Shown here piece after piece: positions 19,310-27,970 of a stretch of DNA of 64,000 bases. The stretch covers positions 62,001 through 126,000 of the forward strand of contig CATMVA010000003.1 of NCBI GenBank assembly GCA_950075865.1, in the 5' to 3' direction. Source of the stretch: an uncultured Oscillospiraceae bacterium (GTDB taxonomy: Bacteria > Bacillota > Clostridia > Oscillospirales > Oscillospiraceae). The position numbers were made by a program, and so were the translations under genes. The notes under the pieces were generated by a model, which saw nothing but the letters and a program-made list of their open reading frames with translations, was not told the origin of the DNA and ran no database searches. The first letter of the stretch is position 1. The number at the start of each line of letters is the position of its first letter.

Positions 19310-21307
19310 ATGGCAACCAGAAAACAGGTATACGACAACACCTCCATCTCCTCCCTGAAGGGGGCCGACCGGGTCCGGAAGCGCCCCGGCGTCATTTTCG
19401 GCTCGGACGGACTGGACGGCTGCCAGCACGCCGTTTTCGAGATCCTGTCCAATGCCATCGACGAGGCCAAGGAGGGCCACGGCAGCCTCATCACCGTGAC
19501 CCGGTACCTGGACAGGTCCATCGAAGTGGAGGACCAGGGCCGGGGCTGCCCTGTGGACTGGAACGAGAAGGAGGGCCGGTGGAACTGGGAGCTGGTCTTC
19601 TGCGAGCTCTACGCCGGCGGCAAGTACTCGGCGGGGGAGGAGAACTACGAGTACTCCCTGGGCCTCAACGGTCTGGGCTCCTGCGCCACCCAGTACGCCA
19701 GCGAGTTCTTCGACGCCTGCATCCACCGGGACGGGTTTGAATACACCCTCCACTTTGAGAAGGGCCAGATCACCGAGCCCGAGGAGACCTTCCTCCACAA
19801 GACCCCGTGGACGGGCAAAAAGACCGGCTCCAAATTCCACTGGAAGCCCGACCTGGAGGTCTTTACCGACATCAATATCCCGGCGGAGTACTACACCGAC
19901 GTGATGAAGCGGCAGGCGGTGGTCAACGCCGGGGTCACCTTCCGGTTCCGGAACGAGACCGCCCCCGGCAAGTTCGAGACCGCCGATTTCCTCTACGAAA
20001 ACGGCATTCTGGACTATGTGAAGGAACTCTCGGGGGAGAATTCCCTGACCGCCCCCGTCTTCTGGCAGACCGAGCGGAAGGGCCGGGACCGGGAAGACAA
20101 GCCGGAGTACAAGGTGAAGCTGTCGGTTTCCCTGTGCTTCTCCAACACGGTGCAGGTCATGGAGCACTACCACAACTCCTCCTGGCTGGAGCACGGCGGC
20201 TCCCCCGAGAAGGCCACACGGTCAGCCCTGGTGGCCGCCATCGACGCCTACCTGCGGGCCCAGAGCAAGTACCAGAAGTCCGAGAGCAAGATCACCTGGC
20301 AGGACGTGGAGGACTGCCTGGTGATGGTGTCCAACAACTTCTCCACCCAGACCTCCTACGAGAACCAGACTAAGAAGGCCATCAACAACAAGTTCGTCCA
20401 GGATGCCATGGCCGAGTTCCTGAAGGCCCAGATGGAGGTCTACTTCATCGAAAACCCCTTCGACGCCCAGAAGATCGGCGAGCAGGTGCTCATCAACAAG
20501 CGGTCCCGGGAGTCGGCCGAGAAGGCCCGGCTCAACATCAAAAAGAACCTGACCAAGGCCATGGACATCTCCAACCGGGTCCAGAAATTCGTGGACTGCC
20601 GGAGCAAGGATCCGGAAAAGCGGGAGCTCTATATCGTGGAGGGCGATTCGGCCATGGGCGCCGTCAAGCTCTCCCGGGACGGAGATTTCCAGGGCATCAT
20701 GCCGGTCCGGGGCAAGATCCTCAACTGCCTGAAGGCCGACTATCCCCGCATTTTCAAGAGCGAGATCATCACCGACCTGCTGAAAGTCCTGGGCTGCGGG
20801 GTGGAGGTCAATGACAAACGGGCCAAAGACCTGCCCGCCTTTGACCTGATGAACCTCAGGTGGAACAAGGTGGTCATCTGCACCGACGCCGACGTGGACG
20901 GCTATCAGATCCGCACCCTGATCCTGACCATGCTCTACCGGCTGACCCCCACCCTCATCAACCGGGGGTATGTCTACATCGCGGAATCCCCCCTTTATGA
21001 GATCACCTATAAGGAAAAGACCTGGTTCGCTTACTCTAACAAGGAGAAGGACGACATTGTCAAGGAGATCGGGGAGGACAAGAAGATCAACATTCAGCGC
21101 TCCAAGGGCCTGGGTGAGAACGAGCCCGAGATGATGTGGCTCACCACCATGAACCCCGAGACCCGGCGGCTCATCAAGGTCATGCCCGAGGACGCCGAGG
21201 CCACCGCCGCCATGTTCGACCTGCTGGAGGGGGACAACCTCCAGGGCCGGAAGGACCACATTGCCGAGAACGGGTACAAATTTTTGGAATTGGCCGATAT
21301 ATCGTAA
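19310..21307 (+). CDS. Type IIA topoisomerase B subunit (ParE/GyrB-like)
   Basis: RVRKRPGVIFGS, EILSNAIDEA, YIVEGDSAMGAVKLSRDG, TDADVDGYQIRTLILTMLYR. Confidence 0.9.
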   Translation: MATRKQVYDNTSISSLKGADRVRKRPGVIFGSDGLDGCQHAVFEILSNAIDEAKEGHGSLITVTRYLDRSIEVEDQGRGCPVDWNEKEGRWNWELVFCELYAGGKYSAGEENYEYSLGLNGLGSCATQYASEFFDACIHRDGFEYTLHFEKGQITEPEETFLHKTPWTGKKTGSKFHWKPDLEVFTDINIPAEYYTDVMKRQAVVNAGVTFRFRNETAPGKFETADFLYENGILDYVKELSGENSLTAPVFWQTERKGRDREDKPEYKVKLSVSLCFSNTVQVMEHYHNSSWLEHGGSPEKATRSALVAAIDAYLRAQSKYQKSESKITWQDVEDCLVMVSNNFSTQTSYENQTKKAINNKFVQDAMAEFLKAQMEVYFIENPFDAQKIGEQVLINKRSRESAEKARLNIKKNLTKAMDISNRVQKFVDCRSKDPEKRELYIVEGDSAMGAVKLSRDGDFQGIMPVRGKILNCLKADYPRIFKSEIITDLLKVLGCGVEVNDKRAKDLPAFDLMNLRWNKVVICTDADVDGYQIRTLILTMLYRLTPTLINRGYVYIAESPLYEITYKEKTWFAYSNKEKDDIVKEIGEDKKINIQRSKGLGENEPEMMWLTTMNPETRRLIKVMPEDAEATAAMFDLLEGDNLQGRKDHIAENGYKFLELADIS

Positions 21308-21320
21308 GGAGGGCGCCCCC

Positions 21321-22301
21321 ATGAAGCTTGGTATCTTAGGCACCGGGACCATCGCAGGGGAGCTGCTGCCCGATCTGGCGGCCCTGGGAACCGAGGCAGC
21401 CTGGCTGCTGGCCACCCCCCGCTCCCGGGAGCGGGCCGAAGGTATGGCCGAAAGGTTCGGCCTTACCGGAGTGGTCTATGACTACGATGAGCTGCTGGCT
21501 CTGGACGTGGATACGGTCTATGTGGCCCTGCCCAACTCCCTCCACTATGAATATACCAAACGGGCCCTTCTCCGGGGCAAGCATGTGATCCTGGAAAAGC
21601 CCGCCGTCACCCGGCGGAGCGAGCTGGAGGAGCTGTGGGCCCTGGCCAAGGAGCGGGACCTGGTGCTGGTGGAGGCTGTCCCCATGCGCCACCGGGAGGG
21701 CTTCCGGGCCCTGCAAGCGGCGGTGGGCAAGGTGGGGAGGGTCCGGCTGGCCTCCCTCTACTACTGCCAGCGCTCCCGCCGGTACGACGCCTTCCTCCGG
21801 GGGGATATCCACCCGGTCTTTGACCCCGCCAAGGCGGGGGGCGCCCTGATGGACCTAAACCTTTACAATATTCACGCCCTGGTGGGGCTTTTCGGGGCTC
21901 CCCAGCGGGTAGAGTACCACGCCAACATCACCCGGGGCATCGACACCAGCGGGGTACTTACCTTAGATTACGGGGACTTCCAGGCCGCCGCTCTGGCCGC
22001 CAAGGACTGCCCCTCTCCGAAAGAGTCGGTGTTCATGGGGGAGGAGGGCTTCCTCCAGGCCGACCTGCGCTTCCTGAACGGTTACATCTTCACCGCCCGG
22101 ACCGGGGAGCGTGAGGAAGTCCGGCTGGAAGCGTGCCGTGCCCATCGGCTGGTCGAGGAGTTTTTGGTATTCAAGGATATCATCGCCCGCCGGGACATGG
22201 CAGCCGCTGAGGAGCTGATGCAGGGTTCCCTGACGGTGGCCGGGATCCTGGAGGAGGCCCGGAAAAAAGCGGGGATCGTCTTTCCGGGGGATGAAGAATG
22301 A
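21321..22301 (+). CDS. Gfo/Idh/MocA family oxidoreductase
   Basis: MKLGILGTGTIAGELLPDL..., VYVALPNSLHYEYTKRALLRGKHVILEKP. Confidence 0.93.
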   Translation: MKLGILGTGTIAGELLPDLAALGTEAAWLLATPRSRERAEGMAERFGLTGVVYDYDELLALDVDTVYVALPNSLHYEYTKRALLRGKHVILEKPAVTRRSELEELWALAKERDLVLVEAVPMRHREGFRALQAAVGKVGRVRLASLYYCQRSRRYDAFLRGDIHPVFDPAKAGGALMDLNLYNIHALVGLFGAPQRVEYHANITRGIDTSGVLTLDYGDFQAAALAAKDCPSPKESVFMGEEGFLQADLRFLNGYIFTARTGEREEVRLEACRAHRLVEEFLVFKDIIARRDMAAAEELMQGSLTVAGILEEARKKAGIVFPGDEE

Positions 22302-22408
22302 GCAGATTCAGAAAATGACATATTCATTGAACTTTTAACGGATAATCACCACACAAAAGTAATGGTGACCTGCGAAAACAAAAAAACGCTGAATCTGTAA
22401 GGGCGACT

Positions 22409-22696
22409 GTGATGGAGAGAACAACGAAATGTAAACCCGATAATTTGTGCATGGCAATATGCACAATTTGCCTGGCGGTAAGATTCATTGAGTATTTTCT
22501 AATTGAAGCAGATAAAACAGTTATTGGAGAAAACGTGCTCCACAAAGTTGTCGGAATTATAATATCGGCAATTTCTTCAACTAGTGCAGATGAATTGCAA
22601 ATTATCAGGATTATGGTTGCGCAGCTTCTTTCTTTTACTTTTGTGTTAGCAACTTATTGTCGTAGGAACAAAAAGCAAACAGGGAAAATTTTATGA
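22409..22696 (+). CDS. Hypothetical membrane protein in AT-rich island
   Basis: 95-aa ORF, GTG or ATG start; two hydrophobic segments; composition differs from flanks. Confidence 0.4.
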   Translation: MMERTTKCKPDNLCMAICTICLAVRFIEYFLIEADKTVIGENVLHKVVGIIISAISSTSADELQIIRIMVAQLLSFTFVLATYCRRNKKQTGKIL

Positions 22697-22748
22697 AGCA
22701 AGCACCTTAACAATGAGTTTTCAAAGAACACTTAAAAACGGATAAGGA

Positions 22749-25007
22749 TTGATACCTATGGCCAAGAAGAAAAGCCCTGACGAAGTGAAGCACCGCCCGG
22801 CCGACCCCAATGTGATGGGGCTTCGGCGGGAGGTGGTGGAGCAGCCCATCACCCAGACCCTGGAGATCAACTTCATGCCTTACGCCATGAGCGTCATCAT
22901 GTCCCGGGCCATTCCCGAGATCGACGGGTTCAAGCCCTCCCACCGGAAGCTCCTCTACACCATGTACCTGATGAAGCTGCTGGGAGGTCCCCGGACCAAG
23001 TCGGCCAACATCGTAGGCCAGACCATGCGCCTCAACCCCCACGGCGACGCCGCTATCTACGACACCATGGTGCGCCTCTCCCGGGGCTACGGAGCCCTGC
23101 TCCACCCCTTTGTGGACAGCAAGGGCAACTTCGGCAAGGTCTACTCCCGTGACATGGCCTGGGCCGCCTCCCGGTACACCGAGGCCCGGCTGGACGGCAT
23201 CTGCAACGAGCTGTTCCGGGACATCGACCAGGACACGGTGGACTTTGTGGACAACTACGACGGCAGCATGAAGGAGCCCACCCTCCTGCCCACCACCTTC
23301 CCCAACGTGCTGGTGAGCGCCAACCAGGGCATCGCCGTGGGCATGGCCTCCAACCTCTGTGGTTTTAACCTCCAGGAGGTGTGTGAAGCCACCATCGCCT
23401 ACATGAAGGACCCGGACTGCGATTTGATGTCCATTCTCAAGGCTCCCGATTTCCCCACCGGCGGTGAGCTGCTCTACGACGGCGCTGCCCTCAGCGAGGT
23501 CTACAAGACCGGTCGAGGCTCCTTCCGGGTCCGGGCCCGGTGGCGGTATGTGAAAGAGGAGAATGTCATCGAGATCTACGAGATTCCCTACACTGCCACC
23601 TCCGAGGCCATTATGGACAAGATCACCGAGCTGGTGAAGGCGGGCAAGCTGAAGGAGATCGCCGACATGCGGGACGAGACCGACCTCTCCGGCTTGAAGC
23701 TGACCATCGACCTGAAACGGGGCACCGATCCCGACAAACTGATGGCGCGGCTCTTCAAGTCCACCCCCCTCCAAGACTCCTTCCCCTGCAACTTCAACAT
23801 CCTCATCGCCGGCATGCCCCGGGTCATGGGGGTGCGGGAAATTCTGGAGGAGTGGGTGGCCTGGCGTATCGACGGGGTCCGTCGCCGGACCTGGTTCATT
23901 CAGAAAAAGAAAAAGGATCAACTCCATCTCCTGAAAGGCCTGAAGAAGATCCTGCTGGATATCGACAAGGCCATCAAGATCATCCGGGATACCGAACTGG
24001 ATGCCGAGGTGGTCCCCAACCTGATGATAGGCTTCGGCATCGACCAGATCCAGGCTGACTATGTGGCCAACATCCGCCTGCGGAACATCAACAAAGAGTA
24101 CATCCTCAAGCGGGTCGAGGAGGTAGCCGGCCTGGAAAAGGAGATCGCCGACCTCCAGGATATTCTGGATAAGCCCCAGCGGGTCAAGACCATCATCGCC
24201 GACGAGCTCCGGGATGTGATGAAGAAGTATCCCTCCCCCCGCCGCACCGAGATCATCTACGAGTATCAGGCCGCAGTGGAGGAGGAGACCGTGGACGAGA
24301 CCCCCGACTATCCCGTGAATGTGTTTCTCTCCAAAGAGGGATACTTGAAGAAGATCACCCCCCAGTCTCTCCGGATGGCTTCCGACCAGAAGTACAAGGA
24401 GGGGGACGGCCCCAGCCAGTTCTGGGAGGGCACCAACAAGGCCGAATTGCTGGTCTTCACCAGCCAGCAGCAGTGTTACAAGACCCGGCTTTCCGATTTT
24501 GACGACACCAAGGCCAGCGTGCTGGGCGACTACCTGCCCACCAAGCTGGGCATGGACCCTGAAGAGACCGTGGTCTGGGCCTGCATCACCACCGACTACT
24601 CGGGCCACCTGCTTTTCCTCTTTGAAAACGGCAAGGCCGCACGGGTGGAGCTTTCCGCCTACCAGACCCAGACCCGGCGGAAGAAGCTGACCGGGGCCTA
24701 CTCGGACAAATCCCCTCTGGTCACCGCCTTCCACCTGACCGAAGACCGGGAGCTGGCCCTGGGCTCCACCGAGGGCCGGTGCCTGGTGTTCCACACCGCC
24801 GTCCTGGCCCCCAAGTCCACCCGGAACACCCAGGGGGTGGGGGTTATGACCCTCAAGGCCAAGCACCGCCTGGAGTGGGCCCGGCCGCTGGAGAATACCG
24901 CCATCAAGGACCCGGCCCGCTACCGGGCCAAATCTCTCCCTGTCATGGGTGCCCTTCTGAAGCCCGAGGACCGGGGAGAAAAGCAGCTCTCGCTGCTGGA
25001 GGAGTAA
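22749..25007 (+). CDS. Type IIA topoisomerase A subunit (ParC/GyrA-like)
   Basis: NFMPYAMSVIMSRAIPEIDGFKPSHRKLLYTMYLM..., DTMVRLSRGYGALLHPFVDSKGNFG, ASRYTEARL. Confidence 0.92.
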   Translation: MIPMAKKKSPDEVKHRPADPNVMGLRREVVEQPITQTLEINFMPYAMSVIMSRAIPEIDGFKPSHRKLLYTMYLMKLLGGPRTKSANIVGQTMRLNPHGDAAIYDTMVRLSRGYGALLHPFVDSKGNFGKVYSRDMAWAASRYTEARLDGICNELFRDIDQDTVDFVDNYDGSMKEPTLLPTTFPNVLVSANQGIAVGMASNLCGFNLQEVCEATIAYMKDPDCDLMSILKAPDFPTGGELLYDGAALSEVYKTGRGSFRVRARWRYVKEENVIEIYEIPYTATSEAIMDKITELVKAGKLKEIADMRDETDLSGLKLTIDLKRGTDPDKLMARLFKSTPLQDSFPCNFNILIAGMPRVMGVREILEEWVAWRIDGVRRRTWFIQKKKKDQLHLLKGLKKILLDIDKAIKIIRDTELDAEVVPNLMIGFGIDQIQADYVANIRLRNINKEYILKRVEEVAGLEKEIADLQDILDKPQRVKTIIADELRDVMKKYPSPRRTEIIYEYQAAVEEETVDETPDYPVNVFLSKEGYLKKITPQSLRMASDQKYKEGDGPSQFWEGTNKAELLVFTSQQQCYKTRLSDFDDTKASVLGDYLPTKLGMDPEETVVWACITTDYSGHLLFLFENGKAARVELSAYQTQTRRKKLTGAYSDKSPLVTAFHLTEDRELALGSTEGRCLVFHTAVLAPKSTRNTQGVGVMTLKAKHRLEWARPLENTAIKDPARYRAKSLPVMGALLKPEDRGEKQLSLLEE

Positions 25008-25011
25008 CGAC

Positions 25012-25884
25012 ATGGATCGAACGCCCAAACAGCTTCTTAAAAACTATCTGATGATCTTTCTGGGGTGCGCCGTCTACGCCCTGGCCTTTGACTGGTGCTT
25101 CGAGCCCAACGCCATCGGCTTCGGCGGCGTCACAGGTCTGGCCCAGATCGTCAACGTTTTCTTTCCCCAGATCAACATCGGCCTTCTGGTGATCCTGTTC
25201 AATATTCCCCTCTTTCTCATCGGCTGGCGGCTCTTCGGCACCCATATGCTGATCTCCTCCCTGACCGCCATGGCCCTGTCCTCCCTGATACTGGACGCCC
25301 TGGCCATAACGGTCCATTTCCCGCCTATGGAGGATGTTCTGCTGGCCTGTGTGGTGGGCGGGGTGCTGTTGGGCCTGAGCCTGGGCATCATTTTCCTACA
25401 GGGGGCCACCACCGGAGGCACCGAGATCGTGGCCCGGCTGCTGAAGCTGAAGTTGTCCTGGCTGCCCATGGGCAAGTGCCTGCTGGCTGCCGACCTTGTG
25501 GTGGTAGCTCTGGTGGCCCTGGTCTTCCGCAACATCAATACCGCTCTTTACGGCACGGTAGGTATCTACCTCTCCACCGTGGTCATGGATAAGGTACTCT
25601 ACGGCATGGACAACGCCAAGGTGGCCTATATCATCTCAGACAAGCCCGAGGAGATCGCCCGCACCATCCTCCACGACCTGGATCGAAGCTTCACCTACCT
25701 GCGGGGAGAGGGAGGCTATCTGGGTACCGAGAAAAAGGTGATCCTGTGTGCCTTTAAGCAACGGGAGATCGTCACCATCAAAGAGACCATCCGCCGGGTG
25801 GATCCCAACGCCTTTATGATCGTCACCTCGGCCCACGAGGTGCTGGGAGAGGGCTTTGGGAGCTACCGGCCCGATACCCTGTAA
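25012..25884 (+). CDS. YitT family membrane protein (DUF2179)
   Basis: FEPNAIGFGGVTGLAQIV..., GATTGGTEIVARLL, C-terminal DUF2179-like segment. Confidence 0.9.
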   Translation: MDRTPKQLLKNYLMIFLGCAVYALAFDWCFEPNAIGFGGVTGLAQIVNVFFPQINIGLLVILFNIPLFLIGWRLFGTHMLISSLTAMALSSLILDALAITVHFPPMEDVLLACVVGGVLLGLSLGIIFLQGATTGGTEIVARLLKLKLSWLPMGKCLLAADLVVVALVALVFRNINTALYGTVGIYLSTVVMDKVLYGMDNAKVAYIISDKPEEIARTILHDLDRSFTYLRGEGGYLGTEKKVILCAFKQREIVTIKETIRRVDPNAFMIVTSAHEVLGEGFGSYRPDTL

Positions 25885-25915
25885 CACCGCCGTTTCCGGG
25901 AAGGGAGGGGAATCC

Positions 25916-27019
25916 ATGAAAAAACGAAGCCTTGCCCTGGCGCTGGCCCTGTGCCTGTGCCTGACGGGCTGCGCCAATCTGCTGGACCGCTCCTACCAAG
26001 TTTCGGCCGCCCACATGGACCGGCCCGCCACCGCCGGGGACCCCTCGGTCCTTCAGGCTACGAACTACCGGGAGCTGGTCTCGGCAGTGCTCTATTTCGT
26101 CTCCCAGGGGGAGGAGAGCGGCTCCATCCAGCTGCTGGACTATCCCGGGAATGTGGAGGACGCCCTGGCCGCCGCCTGTCTGGAGGTGGCCACCGAGGAT
26201 CCTCTAGGAGCCTACTGCGTGGATTACATCCGTCACGAGTTGACGCGGGTGGTCTCCTATGATCAGGCTACCCTCTCCATCCACTACCGCCGCACCATGG
26301 AGCAGGTGGATTCCATAGTCCGGGTCACGGGCACTTCTGCCATCCGCACCGAGCTGCGGGAGGCTCTGAACAGCTTCGCCGGGGAGGTAGTCCTCCGGGT
26401 GGCCTACTTCGCCGGGGACGCGGACACCATCGCCTCCCTGATCCGGCAGGCTTACTACGACAATCCAGCCGCCGCCTTCGGCCTCCCCCAGGTGGAGATC
26501 GCCATCTATCCTGAAACCGGCCGGGAGCGGGTGGTGGAGATCCTTCTTACCTACCCGGAGAGCGCCGAGGAGCTGCAGCGGAAAAGCGAGGCCCTCGCCG
26601 CGGAGGTCCAGGCCCGGGCTAGAGACCTTCAGGGCCTGGAGGAGCAAAATGTGGCGGTGACCGCGATCCCGGATGCCCTATACGACCCAGAGGGGGATAC
26701 CCCCTATGACGTTCTCGTGGAGGGGAAGGCCAACTCCGAAGGGATGGCCCTGGCCTACGCTCTGCTCTGCAAAGAGTCCGGCCTTTCCTGCGAGATTGTG
26801 GAGGGCACTCTGGCCTGGACGCCGGAGGCGGAGGCCCCGGACCAGGAGGAAGTCCGTTTCTGGAATATGCTTACCCTGTCCGGCGAGCGGCGCTATCTGG
26901 ATCCCTCGGACCCAAGGCCGGAGCTCCTCACTGCCCAGGCACTCTTTGACCGAGGTTACCGCTGGGCTGGCGGGCCGGCGGAGGAGCGGGCAGAAGGGAC
27001 CCAGGAAGCCGGGATCTAG
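25916..27019 (+). CDS. Lipoprotein with transglutaminase-like C-terminal segment
   Basis: Lipobox LTGCANLL; EGKANSEGMALAYALLCKESGLSCEIVEGTL...FWNMLTLSGERRYLDPSD. Confidence 0.6.
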   Translation: MKKRSLALALALCLCLTGCANLLDRSYQVSAAHMDRPATAGDPSVLQATNYRELVSAVLYFVSQGEESGSIQLLDYPGNVEDALAAACLEVATEDPLGAYCVDYIRHELTRVVSYDQATLSIHYRRTMEQVDSIVRVTGTSAIRTELREALNSFAGEVVLRVAYFAGDADTIASLIRQAYYDNPAAAFGLPQVEIAIYPETGRERVVEILLTYPESAEELQRKSEALAAEVQARARDLQGLEEQNVAVTAIPDALYDPEGDTPYDVLVEGKANSEGMALAYALLCKESGLSCEIVEGTLAWTPEAEAPDQEEVRFWNMLTLSGERRYLDPSDPRPELLTAQALFDRGYRWAGGPAEERAEGTQEAGI

Positions 27020-27420
27020 ACGGAAATGTGAATGCGCCACGGAAAGCCCCGTCTCGTCCATTTAGGAAACTGGTCCATTGTTCTGATGGAAGGTTTTGCC
27101 TGAACCACCGGGCCAGTGGAGAAAGCGCGGAGAAGGCGGAAAAGCAGTGCATCACCTTCAGGGATCGGCTCATCAACGGGCGCCCGGATCTGGAGAACCT
27201 GACCTTTTGCAGATAAAGCTGCGGAAGGGAATCCTTTTCGACCAGGGAAGACGGTTTGATGTGGACTTTACTGAATTTTACAGAAGAGCTTTGGTATACA
27301 CAAGTCAATGCCGCACCTAATACCTTATTTCAGCAAGAACAGGCGAAAACAATTTTTTGCTTTACACATAAAAGAAGATGTGTTATATTATTATAGCATG
27401 CAAAAAATACATGCATACCT

Positions 27421-27486
27421 TGAGGCTTAGTTTGGGGACATGGGCCGCGCTACGGCGGTCTTCCGCCCGCCCTTTACTCAGCCTCA
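27421..27486 (+). promoter_or_regulatory. Structured rpsO 5' leader, candidate S15 autoregulatory RNA
   Basis: TGAGGCTTAGT (27421..27431) pairs with ACTCAGCCTCA (27476..27486), 10/11, enclosing a GC-rich hairpin just upstream of rpsO. Confidence 0.5.
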
Positions 27487-27518
27487 CAGGCAGATTAAAT
27501 GAAAGGTGGAAACACAAC

Positions 27519-27785
27519 ATGATCCGCAAAGACGAAAAGACGGCCGTTATCGAGGCCAACCGCACCCACGAAACCGACACCGGTTCACCTGAGGTCCAGA
27601 TCGCCATCCTCACCGCCCGCATCAACCAGCTCACCGAGCATCTTCGGGTGCACATCCACGACAACCACTCCCGCCGGGGCCTTTACAAGATGATCGGCCA
27701 GCGCCGGAAGCTGCTGGATTACCTGATGAAGAAGGATATCGAGCGCTACCGCGCCATCATCGCCAAACTGGGCATCCGTAAGTAA
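27519..27785 (+). CDS. rpsO: 30S ribosomal protein S15
   Basis: [55 protein letters not shown]... Confidence 0.97.
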   Translation: MIRKDEKTAVIEANRTHETDTGSPEVQIAILTARINQLTEHLRVHIHDNHSRRGLYKMIGQRRKLLDYLMKKDIERYRAIIAKLGIRK

Positions 27786-27794
27786 GAAAAATAG

Positions 27795-27840
27795 GCCAGG
27801 GCAGCGCGGGGCAGACCCGCTGCCCTGGCTTCTATTTTTG
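27795..27840 (+). terminator. rpsO terminator
   Basis: GCCAGGGCAGCG...CGCTGCCCTGGCTTCTATTTTT. Confidence 0.8.
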
Positions 27841-27872
27841 CAAGTAAACTCAGCGCCCCGCCGACCTGCGTT

Positions 27873-27931
27873 TTTAGCAGTTGAATATGGACCCGGAAGG
27901 GGAACCGCCGGATTTATATTCAAGTGCTAAA
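27873..27931 (+). promoter_or_regulatory. Long stem-loop in pnp 5' leader
   Basis: TTTAGCAGTTGAATAT (27873..27888) vs ATATTCAAGTGCTAAA (27916..27931): 15/16 pairing. Confidence 0.65.
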
Positions 27932-27970
27932 GCAAGGGGATGGCGGGAGAAAACAAAGGAGGACAACCTC

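Noticed and set aside
22707-25028. 773-aa minus-strand ORF
   Set aside because: Antisense shadow of the topoisomerase A subunit gene.
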